Notes under the pieces: generated by a model | Told to the model about the DNA's origin: nothing | The model's input: only the letters and a program-made list of their open reading frames with translations | The model's database searches: none | Part shown: positions 26,188 through 36,600 of the stretch, piece by piece | Layout: each line of letters starts with the position of its first letter | Numbering within the stretch: position 1 is the first letter of the stretch | NCBI GenBank assembly: GCA_051648105.1 | Contig: JBOFEN010000101.1 | Location: 8,367 to 72,366, forward strand | DNA: 64,000 bases | Reading direction: 5' to 3' | Source of the DNA: UBA7332 sp051648105 | Lineage (GTDB): Bacteria > Bacteroidota > Bacteroidia > Bacteroidales > UBA7332 | Translations under genes and position numbers: made by a program

Positions 26188-26556
26188 CTAATCGTTTGAA
26201 CAGTGATGATTACCAATCCCTATCTCTATGCCCCATTTAGCTAGATCCAATATAATCGGAAGAACAGACTCACCCCTTGCCGTAAGCTTATACTCCACTT
26301 TAGGAGGTACAACAGGATACACAATTCTCTCAATTAGACCAGAGTGTTCTAGCTCGCGAGCAGTTTGTGTAAACATTTTATTTGCTATACCCCTCAAGGT
26401 TCGCTGTAGATCACCAGAACGCATAGCACCATCCTTTAGATGGTAAATCATCATCGTTTTCCACTTGCCACCTATTAGCTCCATAGCTAGTTCTAGTGAG
26501 CAGTAGTATTCGACATTCTCATATATAAAACTATCCTTAGTTACTTTACTTTCCAT
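26188..26556 (-). CDS. HxlR family transcriptional regulator
   Basis: 122 residues. A winged helix-turn-helix of the HxlR/MarR-like type: CSLELAMELIGGKWKTMMIYHL, then LRGIANKMFTQTARELEHSGLIERIVYPVVPPKVEYKLT, which is the canonical HxlR core. Such proteins often respond to reactive aldehydes, quinones or redox state. The next gene downstream, on the same strand, is an aldo/keto reductase with an inverted repeat in its promoter, suggesting the pair form a detoxification unit. Confidence 0.93.
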   Translation of the reverse strand: MESKVTKDSFIYENVEYYCSLELAMELIGGKWKTMMIYHLKDGAMRSGDLQRTLRGIANKMFTQTARELEHSGLIERIVYPVVPPKVEYKLTARGESVLPIILDLAKWGIEIGIGNHHCSND

Positions 26557-26577
26557 ATATTTCTAGTTTACAATAAC

Positions 26578-26585
26578 CAAAGATA
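26578..26585 (-). promoter_or_regulatory. -7 promoter element of the HxlR gene
   Basis: TATCTTTG on the minus strand, 21 nt before the ATG. Confidence 0.5.
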
Positions 26586-26683
26586 GTATAATTAGAGTTA
26601 TGAATAGAGCTAGAGTAATCTAAAATAGGATCTATACATCATTATCTTACACTTATAATAGATAGTACATATTTATTATATAC

Positions 26684-26725
26684 AATAGGCTCTATCTACT
26701 ATTAATAAAGTAGATAGAGCCTATT
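26684..26725. terminator. Terminator of the polysaccharide utilisation operon
   Basis: Perfect 17-bp stem (26684-26700 with 26709-26725, core GGCTCTATCTACT) about 85 bases after the GH3 stop. The T-run is better on the plus strand. Confidence 0.75.
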
Positions 26726-26809
26726 TTTATAGTTGCTAAACTGAGATAAGTGAGTGTAACCTAAACAAGTCAATTTTTAGTAGCAACTATGTGTGAGACT
26801 ATTTATAGT

Positions 26810-29062
26810 TTAAAGAGCCTTCACCGAGAATGTAGTTGGTGTTCCTCTTTGGCTGTCACCAGCTACCCATAGGTTGAACTCTCCAGCTTCAACAGTTTTC
26901 TTCATATCAATGTTCCAGAATGCAAGCTCTTGAATAGGTAGCTCGAAGGTCACCTCTCTGCTCTCACCTGGTTTGAGTGTTATACGTTCGAAGCGCTTAA
27001 GCTCTTTCACTGGTCTAGTAACCGAGCCTACTTTATCTTGGATATATAATTGCGCCACTTCAGTAGCCTCATATCTACCACTGTTCTCAAGCAGGAAGCT
27101 TACTTTCAGAGTTTCCCTCTCGGTAAGTTCTCTAGTTGATAATTCGATATTGCTATAGTTGAATGTGGTGTATGATAGTCCATATCCGAAGTGATAAAGA
27201 GGATCAAATCCAGCATCAAGATAGAATGAAGTACATCCAAGTGAAGTCTGTCCAGCCTCCACAGGAATGTTATTTAGTAGCACTTCGTTGCGAGTGGCAG
27301 GGCGTCCCGTGTTGTTGTGTGCGTAGTAGATTGGAATCTGACCCACAGACTTAGGGAAGGTTACAGGAGTCTTCCCACTAGGAACTGCACGACCGAAAAT
27401 TAGATCAGCAAGTGCAGGTCCACCCATTGTTCCTGGATGGAAAGAGTAGAGTAGTGCAGAAGAGGCAATAACCTCTTGCTCTATGGTTAGAGGGCGTCCA
27501 GCCATCACAACAGTAACTAGTGGTTTGTTTAGCTTTGATAGTTCGCTGATTAGTCCCTGTTGATCACCTTGAAGGTTTAGATCAGCCAAGCAGTGAGCCT
27601 CTCCAGAGAGAATAGACTCCTCTCCAACGAAGGCAATTACCACGTCAGCTGTTCTAGCTGCCGCTACAGCCTTTGCTACTCCCGCTTGACTCTTTTCACG
27701 ACTATAGTTTAATCCTGGTTCGAAGATCACTTGCACCTCACTACCAACTAGCTCTTTTATTGCATTAAGAGGAGTTTGAGTGTGGCTCTTTTCACCATCA
27801 AATACCCATGTGCCAAGTTGTTCGTATGGAGCATTTGCCATTGGACCAACAATAGCAACTCTCTTTACTGAGTTTGCAAGAGGGAGTGTATTATTCTCAT
27901 TCTTAAGTAGTATAGCAGACTCTATAGCGGCTCTTTTAGCAGCCTCAAGGTGAGATGCTGCATAGAATGTAGATTCCTGCATCTCGTCGGCATAAGGATT
28001 TTCGAATAGTCCAAGGCGGAACTTTATCCTAAGTATATTTCTAACAGCATCGTCAACAACTTGTTGTTTAACTTTACCTGTTTTGATTAGGTTTGGAAGC
28101 TCTTTGACATATGTATAACTAACCATCTCCATGTCAACACCAGCATTAGCAGCTATCTGGGCAACCTCTGCCTCATCTTTTGCAAATCCATGAGCTAACA
28201 TCTCACTAGCTGATGCCCAATCACTAACCACAAGTCCGTCGAATCCCCACTCCTTGCGAAGTACATCACGAAGTATGAAACTATTTCCTGTTGAAGGAAT
28301 GCCATCATTGTCATTGAAAGAGGTCATGAATGTAGCAGCACCAGCCTCTACAGCCGCCTCGAATGGTGGTAGGTATAGATTTCGGAGTAGTCTCTCAGGA
28401 ATATTAGTTGAGTTGTAGTCGCGTCCTCCTTCGGCAGCACCGTAACCTACGAAGTGCTTTGGACAAGCAGCAATAGAGGTTGGGGAGTTAAGCGAATCAC
28501 CTTGATACCCTTTAATCATTGCAGCCCCCATTACAGAGGTTACGTATGGATCCTCTCCACACCCTTCGGCAATACGCCCCCAGCGTGGGTCGCGAGATAT
28601 ATCTATCATTGGAGCAAAGGTCCAACGAATCCCAACCGATGAGGCCTCTATTGCAGATACCCTTGCTCCTTCGTATGCTATCTCTGGGTTGAAAGATGCA
28701 GCTTGTCCCAAAGGAATAGGGAATATTGTTTTGAAACCATGAATAACGTCGCGAGCAATAAGAAGAGGTATACCTAATCTTGACTCCTCCACCGCTACTC
28801 TCTGAAGTGCATTAATTCTCTTTATGTCAACCTCATTTAGAATTGAGCCTATCTCACCTTTCTTTATTAAACCGTGCATCTCCTCGATGTTACCAAACGT
28901 AGATATCTGGTTCATTTGACCAATCTTCTCCTCAAGGGTCATCTTTGATAGAAGAGACTCAACTCTCTTCTCGATGGGGTCATTCGTGTTGCTTGTGTTG
29001 GTACTACACGATATAAGTAGTCCAGTCAGTAGTGTTGCTGTAGCAGTTTTTATATTTCTCAT
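26810..29062 (-). CDS. Glycoside hydrolase family 3 beta-glucosidase (lipoprotein)
   Basis: 750 residues. A lipoprotein signal (TLLTGLLISCS) predicts export with lipid anchoring. The GH3 N-terminal barrel has the nucleophile Asp in GLVVSDWAS near residue 278; the C-terminal (alpha/beta)6 domain has GEAHCLADLNLQGDQQ and AGRPLTIEQEV; a fibronectin type III-like domain closes the protein (VAQLYIQDKVGSVTRPVKEL). It removes glucose from the non-reducing ends of short beta-glucans. Last gene of the SusCD operon, 6 bases after the GH16 endoglucanase, which supplies its oligosaccharide substrate. Confidence 0.95.
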   Translation of the reverse strand: MRNIKTATATLLTGLLISCSTNTSNTNDPIEKRVESLLSKMTLEEKIGQMNQISTFGNIEEMHGLIKKGEIGSILNEVDIKRINALQRVAVEESRLGIPLLIARDVIHGFKTIFPIPLGQAASFNPEIAYEGARVSAIEASSVGIRWTFAPMIDISRDPRWGRIAEGCGEDPYVTSVMGAAMIKGYQGDSLNSPTSIAACPKHFVGYGAAEGGRDYNSTNIPERLLRNLYLPPFEAAVEAGAATFMTSFNDNDGIPSTGNSFILRDVLRKEWGFDGLVVSDWASASEMLAHGFAKDEAEVAQIAANAGVDMEMVSYTYVKELPNLIKTGKVKQQVVDDAVRNILRIKFRLGLFENPYADEMQESTFYAASHLEAAKRAAIESAILLKNENNTLPLANSVKRVAIVGPMANAPYEQLGTWVFDGEKSHTQTPLNAIKELVGSEVQVIFEPGLNYSREKSQAGVAKAVAAARTADVVIAFVGEESILSGEAHCLADLNLQGDQQGLISELSKLNKPLVTVVMAGRPLTIEQEVIASSALLYSFHPGTMGGPALADLIFGRAVPSGKTPVTFPKSVGQIPIYYAHNNTGRPATRNEVLLNNIPVEAGQTSLGCTSFYLDAGFDPLYHFGYGLSYTTFNYSNIELSTRELTERETLKVSFLLENSGRYEATEVAQLYIQDKVGSVTRPVKELKRFERITLKPGESREVTFELPIQELAFWNIDMKKTVEAGEFNLWVAGDSQRGTPTTFSVKAL

Positions 29063-29068
29063 TGTTTA

Positions 29069-30172
29069 CTATTTGCTTTTTTGGAATACACGTACATAAT
29101 CTATCTCGTATGTTGCAGGAAGAGCTGACTCATCAACACCTTGTGCTCCACCCCAGTTTCCACCCCATGCAAGGTTAAGCTTTAGGTAGAATGGAGTGTA
29201 AAATGGCCATGTGTCTTTGTTACCCTTTTTGTCGTTCATGAAAGTGAAGAGTAGAGTACCATCTACGAATGTTTTTATGTAATCCTCAGTCCATTCAAGA
29301 GCGTAGATATGATATTCGCTTTGAGCTGTTTCAAGGAATCTTTCCGCAGTCTTCTCAGTATTTATACTATGGTGATATGATTTGCAGTGAATAGCTGATG
29401 ATACCCAATTAGGTCTATAACCAACCTCTTCCATAATGTCTATTTCACCATCTTCAGGCCAAGAGGTGAAGTTCTTTGGCATCATCCAGAATGCAGGCCA
29501 TGTGCCTTTACCAGAGGGAAGTCTGAGTTTTGCCTCGAAGTAGCCATATGTCCAGCTCTCTTTACTATTGATACGTATTGAGTATACTGTAGATCCAATC
29601 TTTTTTGCTACTATCTTGAATATCCCATCATTTACAGAGGCAAGCTGCTCGCTACCTATGCTACCAGCAACGTAGTGTTGAAGCTCATTATTGCCCCAAC
29701 CACCACCACCAGTCTCGTAGCTCCAATTAGTAGCACTAGGACGTGTACCTTCATTGAACTCGTCATGCCAAACTAGGGTGTATCCTTCAGGTGCAGTAAT
29801 TGATGGATCAGGAGGCGTTACCTCAGATGCCTCTTGCGTAATCTCCACTGTTTGGCGAAGGTCACCAGATCTTATAACTACCGAACCATTTCGTTTTGAG
29901 TTTGAGCTATTTTTAGTAACAGTAACAGTCATCTTTGTTTCGTTCGCTAGAGAGGAGCTAGGTGTGAAACTTATCCAATCCTCATTACTATAAGCACCCC
30001 ACTCTTTAGTCGAGTTAATATCTATAGTACTACTCTGTGCTATCTCACTAAAGTTTAGTGAAAGAGGTGTCGCAGATAGAGTATGCTTCTGCGAAGGTGC
30101 AGGCTCATCTCCTCCACAAGAGAGAAGAGTAAGTAGTAGTGAGAATATGTATGCTATGTTCATTTGTCTCAT
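29069..30172 (-). CDS. GH16 endo-beta-glucanase with BACON domain (lipoprotein)
   Basis: 367 residues. Lipoprotein signal LLTLLSCGGDE. Residues 35-115 form a BACON domain (LSLNFSEIAQSSTIDINSTKEWG...), a common Bacteroidota adhesin module. Then comes a GH16 catalytic domain with the active-site ExDxxE in DGEIDIMEEVG near residue 244 and the substrate-cleft residues SYETGGGGWGNNELQ. GH16 enzymes of this type cut beta-1,3- or mixed beta-1,3/1,4-glucans (laminarin, lichenin). Cotranscribed with GH3, SusC and SusD. A hairpin sits in the 68-base gap before it. Confidence 0.93.
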   Translation of the reverse strand: MRQMNIAYIFSLLLTLLSCGGDEPAPSQKHTLSATPLSLNFSEIAQSSTIDINSTKEWGAYSNEDWISFTPSSSLANETKMTVTVTKNSSNSKRNGSVVIRSGDLRQTVEITQEASEVTPPDPSITAPEGYTLVWHDEFNEGTRPSATNWSYETGGGGWGNNELQHYVAGSIGSEQLASVNDGIFKIVAKKIGSTVYSIRINSKESWTYGYFEAKLRLPSGKGTWPAFWMMPKNFTSWPEDGEIDIMEEVGYRPNWVSSAIHCKSYHHSINTEKTAERFLETAQSEYHIYALEWTEDYIKTFVDGTLLFTFMNDKKGNKDTWPFYTPFYLKLNLAWGGNWGGAQGVDESALPATYEIDYVRVFQKSK

Positions 30173-30190
30173 AATGTTTTGTTCATTTAT

Positions 30191-30222
30191 AGTTTAGGAG
30201 AGAAGTAATTCTCTCCTAAACT
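30191..30222 (-). promoter_or_regulatory. Intra-operon hairpin before the GH16 gene
   Basis: Perfect 13-bp stem (30191-30203 with 30210-30222, core TTTAGGAGAGA) without a T-run, in the largest gap of the operon. It may act as an RNA stabiliser or weak attenuator separating transport genes from enzyme genes. Confidence 0.5.
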
Positions 30223-30240
30223 GTATTGGCTCACGCATTA

Positions 30241-32088
30241 TTAGCGAGATCCATCATCATCATTGTGATCCTTAAGTACTATCTTACTAACATTAACCTC
30301 TGTGTTTGCAGGGTTGCCACCGAAGTCAAATACTAGTTTAACTTGTTCCATATCAATACCTGGCATGTTAGTGAATGATAGGAGGTAGTCCTCATATGCT
30401 TCAAGAGATACCATCTTCATGAAGAAGAATGTGTCATCATCTCCCTCCTTTACAAGTTTAATAGTAACTCTATTGAGGTCTTTATTTGAGTTTAGTGTCA
30501 AACAGAAGTCGTAGTTTGTAGCAGTGTTAGTAGTTATGTTTGTTAAAAACATAACTTGTGCTTGCCACTGTTCATATGTCTCTTGTGGGAATGATAGAGA
30601 ATATGAATTACCATTTATAACTAATCCAGGAGGAGCTATTTCACTCCAGTTTGGAGCGTAAAAGAAGCTGTTTGTGAATGATGCGTTCTTCCACATATTA
30701 AATTCAGAGTCTGGATCATATTGTATTGGTTTATCCTCTTCTTCTTCAGTGCCCTCTTTGATGAACTGATATTGCCAAGCTATCTCACCATTATCAATAA
30801 CAATGTGTAGCTCATTGTCTGTTTGTTGTAGTATCTTGAACTTAGGAGTTAACCAAGCAGCATCGTTAGGTACGTATCCAACTATTGTTTGAGTAGGGAA
30901 CTCAATAAATGTGTCAGAGCCTTCATCCACAAATCTCCAAGTAGAATTCTGTCCAGTTGTAGGAACAGTGAAGTCTTCACCAGTTGTATTATACTCAGGG
31001 AAAAGAGTACATCCAACATTTACGAAGAAGCTACCAGTCTCACCAGGAACAAACTGATAAGATCCGTCTGCTGTGAATATTAATTGGTGATTATAGATGC
31101 CAAAATCAGCCTTCTCATTTGGCATAGCACTCCACCATCCACTACCATTACTACCTGACTCACCACAACTAAGGTGACCAGCAGCATCCTTCTTCCATAC
31201 CCAAGTGCCCGCAAGTTTATCCTCACGGCTCAACTCATGTACAGTAGGAGACAACAAGAAGTGCCAAGCTATCTCACCATTGTCTGCCACAAGCTCTAGA
31301 GAGTTGTTTTTTATAGATACGATCTTGAAGGTAGGGTTATTATATGTAGCGTCGTTTGGTATGTAAGGAAGGTAGCTCTTAGTTGGTAGAACTAGATATA
31401 CATCATTACCAACTACGGTGAATGAATAGTCTACGCTGTATTCAGTTACTGGAGCTTGGAAGTCCTCACCAGTAGTGTTATACTCTGGGAATATAGTACA
31501 ACCTGCGTTTACATATACAGTACCAACCTCTTTTGGGTCGAAGTGGTATACCCCATCCATAGAGAAAGTCATCACGTTGGTATAAACACCAAATTCAGCT
31601 TTCTCATTTGGTAATGCGCTCCACCATCCTGTGCCAATAGTGCCTGATTCACCACACCCAAGGTGTCCTGGTTCATCTTTAGCTATGCTCCACTCTTTTG
31701 TGCCATCACCACCTAGCATTTTATAGTAGCGAGTGAAATCAACAATTGTATTATCTAGAGTGAAAGATTCCATTATTGATCCATCACTTACACCACTTTC
31801 ATTTGAGATCTTGATCTCAACTTCATAAGTTCCAGCTACGGCAAATATTCGAGTAAGTCCATTTATTGTAGAGTACTCCTTGCCCTCAAAGATCCATACA
31901 GGATTACACCCTGGGTTGTTTAGCTTGAATGTTACTTCATTTGTAGTTTGGTCTACCTCTATGGTGTGTTTTATATCTGCTGCTAGTGGTATTCTATCTT
32001 CTGAAGGATGTCTAAAGTCCTCCGTACAAGCTGTAGCCACCCAAAGTGAGAGAAGAAGTAGCGTTATATGTTTTATTACTGTTTTCAT
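30241..32088 (-). CDS. Putative surface glycan-binding lipoprotein with internal duplication
   Basis: 615 residues. Lipoprotein signal LLLLSLWVATACTED. A PKD-like domain lies at about 35-115. Two homologous units follow, starting near residues 129 and 294; each contains GHLxCGESG, GWWSAxPNEKAxFGxY, GCTxFPEYNTTGEDF and DNGEIAW. A C-terminal carbohydrate-binding-like beta domain (about 480-610) ends the protein. It sits directly after SusD, the usual place of the SusE/F-type binding protein (SGBP-B), and probably holds beta-glucan at the cell surface. The duplicated unit is not one I can name. Confidence 0.75.
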   Translation of the reverse strand: MKTVIKHITLLLLSLWVATACTEDFRHPSEDRIPLAADIKHTIEVDQTTNEVTFKLNNPGCNPVWIFEGKEYSTINGLTRIFAVAGTYEVEIKISNESGVSDGSIMESFTLDNTIVDFTRYYKMLGGDGTKEWSIAKDEPGHLGCGESGTIGTGWWSALPNEKAEFGVYTNVMTFSMDGVYHFDPKEVGTVYVNAGCTIFPEYNTTGEDFQAPVTEYSVDYSFTVVGNDVYLVLPTKSYLPYIPNDATYNNPTFKIVSIKNNSLELVADNGEIAWHFLLSPTVHELSREDKLAGTWVWKKDAAGHLSCGESGSNGSGWWSAMPNEKADFGIYNHQLIFTADGSYQFVPGETGSFFVNVGCTLFPEYNTTGEDFTVPTTGQNSTWRFVDEGSDTFIEFPTQTIVGYVPNDAAWLTPKFKILQQTDNELHIVIDNGEIAWQYQFIKEGTEEEEDKPIQYDPDSEFNMWKNASFTNSFFYAPNWSEIAPPGLVINGNSYSLSFPQETYEQWQAQVMFLTNITTNTATNYDFCLTLNSNKDLNRVTIKLVKEGDDDTFFFMKMVSLEAYEDYLLSFTNMPGIDMEQVKLVFDFGGNPANTEVNVSKIVLKDHNDDDGSR

Positions 32089-32099
32089 GAGAATTAGTA

Positions 32100-33599
32100 T
32101 TAGTAGTTATTTTGAGTAAGTGTACCTTGAGAGGCATTGATCTCAGATTGTGGTATTGGTAACCACTTCTTATTGTTACTCCAAGTTTTGGTACGATAAC
32201 CATAGCTATCTGGAACAAGAGTAGATGATGCTTTGTCAGAGCGGATAAGGTCCCAGTATCTTTTACCTTCACCAACAAATTCAAGTCTGCGCTCATTTAA
32301 TACACTCTCTACAGTAGCACTTGTGTTTGATACACCAGCACGACTTCTAACTTCATTTAGGTAACTATTTGCATCACCAGCCCCAGCCCCTAAACAGATA
32401 AGTTCTGCTGCATTTAGAAGAACCTCTGAGTATCTATAGATACGAAGGTTGTTACTCCAGTTAAGGTCAGCATCAGCCAACTGTCCATCGTTGTATCCAG
32501 ATCTAGCCATATATTTATTTAACCAATAGCCAGTATCTTGATAACGCGCATTATAAGTCTTGCCATTTGTGTTAAAGATAGATCCATCTCGACGAGTATC
32601 TCCCTCCTCAAACATATCGTAAGCCTCCTTGCGCACAGGACAGAATCCCCAACCATTATCTCGTCCATCGGTACCATCACTCCATCCATTAGGGCTAATA
32701 AGACGAGGAAGCACTGTTCCACCAGAAACTAAAGGACCATTCCAAGAGCGTACAGCCCCTTCACTTTTGTAGTTAACCTCCCAAATAGATTCGTTAGACC
32801 ACTCACCTTTGGCAGCAAATATCTCTGCATAGTCACCATGTAGGCTATATGAACCACTATCAATGATCTCTTTCATATAGTTAAGAGCCTTGGAGTATTT
32901 GGCGTTATCCTTTTGGTACATGACCACCTCAGTGAAGAGCATATATGCCATAGCTTTTGTCACCCTTCCATAGGTCTCCTCACCAGCTTTCATAGGTAAC
33001 CCACCATTATCAATAGCATCTTCAATGTCCGCAATGATATTAGAGTATACTTCATCAGCACCTAATTGCTGAGCAATGTAAGGGAACTCTAGGTTTTGTG
33101 AATAATATGGAATATTACCCCACATTTTCCAAAGATAAGTGTAGTAGTATGCCCTAAGTATTTTTGCTTCGGCTAGGAATAGAGCTTTCTTCTCTTCGCT
33201 AATCTCTTGAACATAGCTCATATATTTTAGAACGTTGTTCGAGCGGTTTATACCAGAGTAGTAGCAGCTCCAAACACCACCAATAACTCTGTCAGGTAGT
33301 GCCTCGTAGTTGAACATTAGGTGCCAGTTTTGGTTGTCTGTGACATTTGAACCACCAACCCAAATATCATCAGCCATGATGTCACTCATCAATAACGGAG
33401 GATTATATTCATTCATCCCCCAATCTGGCCACTGAAGAGGGTCATATGCTGCAACAAGAGCTTCGAATATACGAGCCTCATTCTTGTAATACTCCTCTAT
33501 AGATACCTTATCTGGTGACTTTACCGTCAAGAAGTCGTCAGAACAACTCTGTAGTCCTAGGCAGGCTAGTAATGCTATAATAGATAATTTCTTTTTCAT
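32100..33599 (-). CDS. SusD/RagB family nutrient-binding outer-membrane lipoprotein
   Basis: 499 residues. Lipoprotein signal (ALLACLGLQSCSDDFL). The SusD fold is recognisable from SPDKVSIEEYYKNEARIFEALVAAY, the TPR-like helices around LFLAEAKILRAYYYTYLWKMWGNIPYY, and the C-terminal ERRLEFVGEGKRYWDLIRSDKA. It binds glycans and closes like a lid over the SusC transporter. It lies 18 bases after SusC. Confidence 0.97.
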   Translation of the reverse strand: MKKKLSIIALLACLGLQSCSDDFLTVKSPDKVSIEEYYKNEARIFEALVAAYDPLQWPDWGMNEYNPPLLMSDIMADDIWVGGSNVTDNQNWHLMFNYEALPDRVIGGVWSCYYSGINRSNNVLKYMSYVQEISEEKKALFLAEAKILRAYYYTYLWKMWGNIPYYSQNLEFPYIAQQLGADEVYSNIIADIEDAIDNGGLPMKAGEETYGRVTKAMAYMLFTEVVMYQKDNAKYSKALNYMKEIIDSGSYSLHGDYAEIFAAKGEWSNESIWEVNYKSEGAVRSWNGPLVSGGTVLPRLISPNGWSDGTDGRDNGWGFCPVRKEAYDMFEEGDTRRDGSIFNTNGKTYNARYQDTGYWLNKYMARSGYNDGQLADADLNWSNNLRIYRYSEVLLNAAELICLGAGAGDANSYLNEVRSRAGVSNTSATVESVLNERRLEFVGEGKRYWDLIRSDKASSTLVPDSYGYRTKTWSNNKKWLPIPQSEINASQGTLTQNNY

Positions 33600-33617
33600 C
33601 TTTCTTTTTTTTAGTAA

Positions 33618-36600
33618 TTAGAAATTAAGGCTTACACCAAATGTGTATACTTTAGCTTGAGGATAAACACCTCTATCAACACCAAGTGATGTTCCACCAG
33701 AAGAGATTTCAGGATCGAACCCTTCGTATTTTGTAAGTGTTAATAGGTTTTCAGCCGCTACGTAGAATCTCAGTTGATCAATGAAACACTTCTTAGTTAA
33801 TAGTCTTGGTAGTGTGTAACCCAATTGAATATTTTTAAGTCTTAGGTAAGATCCATCTTTCACGAAAAGATCAGATGTTTGCCAGTTTACTTTATCACCA
33901 ATGACAAAACGAGGAATTGAGTTTGAAGTCCCCTCACCAGTCCATCTGTTCAACATATAAGCTGGAAGGTTCATACTTGAGATATCTGTACGACGAGTAG
34001 CATCAAATACATCATTGCCAACAGTACCTTGCCACATCATGCTAAAGTCAAAACCTTTGTAATCACAGCTGAAGTTGATACCAAAGGTCCAGTCTGGCAT
34101 CCCTTTACCGATGTTTGTCTTATCAGACTCATCTATTACACCGTCTCCATTAAGGTCAATAAATCTAACGTCTCCAGGTACGGCGTTAGGCATAATCATA
34201 GATCCATTTGCATCTGTATAGGCTCTAACTTCATCCATGTTTTGGAAAATACCATTTGTTTTGAATCCATAGAAGTATGGGAATGGTAGTCCATTTTGTG
34301 CGCGTGTTATTGTACCTAACCCTTGAGAAGAGTCTAAGTTTTGATAACCAGATTCATTCCCGTAATTGATAAGCTTGTTTTTTAGATATGATGCATTTCC
34401 AGCTATGCGAGCACTGAAGTCACTCACTTTAAATCTGTATGCAAACTCTAGTTCAACACCCTTGTTCTCCATCTCACCTACGTTACCCCAAGGTTTTGAT
34501 TCACCTACATAGTTTGGTATAGGCATCTCGATAAGCATTCCATTAGTACGTTTGACATAGTAGTCAGCAGTGAATGTTAATGCATTATTGAAGAATCCAA
34601 AGTCAAGAGCTATATCAGTCTGCTCACTCTCTTCCCAACGAATTGATTGGTTTGCAAGTATACTTGGTTTAGTACCAATTGCAAGGTTAGAATCTTTACC
34701 GAATTGATAGTTATTTCCTTGTTGGCTTAGAGCCATATATCTGAATGCACCAATTGCCTCATTACCATTGCGACCCCATGAAGCTCTTAGTTTCATCGCT
34801 GTTAACCACTCTGGACGGCTCTCCATGAAAGCCTCATTCGTAATATTCCAACCTAAAGAGAAAGATGGGAATATAGCCCACTTATTGTCAGGTCCAAAGT
34901 TTGATGAACCATCACGGCGAACAGTTACCTGTGCCATGTACTTCTCTTTGTAGTTGTAACTAGCTCTTCCGAAGTATGAGGCCATTGTATGAGGTGAGTG
35001 AATATACCCCCAACCATTAATGTCACCATTTTCACGAAGACCAGATGTGAATCCAAGGTTACCTTTTCCTGGATCCTCTTCAATAAGATCGTAGTTGAAT
35101 GCCCCAACAGTTTTACCAGTTGTTTTTTTAGCCGATTGTCCAACCATTACAGCAAAAGAGTGATCACCAATTTTCTTGTCATATGACAAAATATTCTCCC
35201 ACTGCCAAACGAGTCCAAGGCTCATGTCACTCTGAGCCCATGAACGAGGAGCTTTGTTGTTTGCAGTTAGATAGTACTTCTTCATCCAGCTATCATTACC
35301 CCAGAAAGCTAGGTCAGTACCAAACTGTGATCTGAATTTAAGGTTATCCCAAAGAGTTATCTCACCAAAAGCTGATGTAACAAACTTGTGGCTCCACCCC
35401 TTGTTGCCTGGTAGTGATAATTGTGCTAATGGGTTTGTTATCTCATTATAATCAACTCCAGCAATAGAGTATAGTCTACCATCTGGTGAGTATACAGGCG
35501 TAAAGTCAGCTATACCTGCATACTCTTTTAGTGCAGCCTCTTCATCTACTGCATATACTGGTATAATTGGAGATAGAGCTAGGGCAGACCCTAGTACAGA
35601 TCCAAACTCTGAGTTTGTGCTTATACCTGTAGATCTAACATTTGCATAAGATGCATTTACTCCGATCTGAATTTTGTTAAGATATTTACGCTCTTTTGTG
35701 TCAAGTAATATGTTGTTAAGGTTCATTCTTATCGTAAGGCGCTCGTAGTTTGAACGATCATAGTCCCCTCCAACAATACCATCTTGAGAGAAGTAACCCA
35801 TTGATAAGAAGTAGTTCGTTTTATCACTTGCACCACTAACACTCAATTGGTGGTTTTGCATTGGGGCATTGTAATTGAAAACTTCATTTTGCCAATCAGT
35901 ACCCTTTCCATATGAATAAGGATCTTGATACTTAGGAGCCATGCCAGCGTTCATGTAACCCTCGTTCATAAGTATAGCATACTCAGTTGCATTAAGTACC
36001 TCACGCTCTCTCCAAGGGTTCTGAAGGCTATAGCCAAAATCGTATGTAACTTTTGTCTTACCAACAGTTCCACTCTTTGTTGTTACTAGGATTACCCCAT
36101 TAGCAGCACGAGCACCATAAACAGCACCAGATGCTGCATCTTTTAGTACTTCAATACTTGCAATATCGGTTGGATTAAGAAAATCAATACCACCCTCGAT
36201 AGGCATACCATCTACTATGTATAGAGGGTCTGAGTTATTAATTGTACCAATACCACGGATACGGATCTTCGACCCCTCACCTGGCTGTCCAGAAGCAGAA
36301 GTAACAGTAACACCCGCTGCAAGCCCTTTAAGAGCATTATCAACACGTGTTGGTGCTACTTTATCTAGGTCATCACTAGATACTCTTGCAATGGAAGCAG
36401 TCACCACACTTTTCTTTTGGACACCATATCCAATAACAACAACTTCATCAAGCGCTTCACTGTCCTCTTGAAGAGTGATTCTAATAAAGCTCTCACCTTT
36501 GACTGAAACATCCTGCGGTTTGTAACCTACATATGATATATGTAGCTCTGCATTTGGGTCGATTGTAATGGAGAATAACCCATCAAAATCGGTAATTGTT

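Noticed and set aside
26684..26725. GTAGATAG-like word in the terminator stem as another copy of repeat module A
   Set aside because: None of the module edges (AACAAATCACTATTAATG, CTCACAGAGT) is present; the similarity is limited to one short arm.
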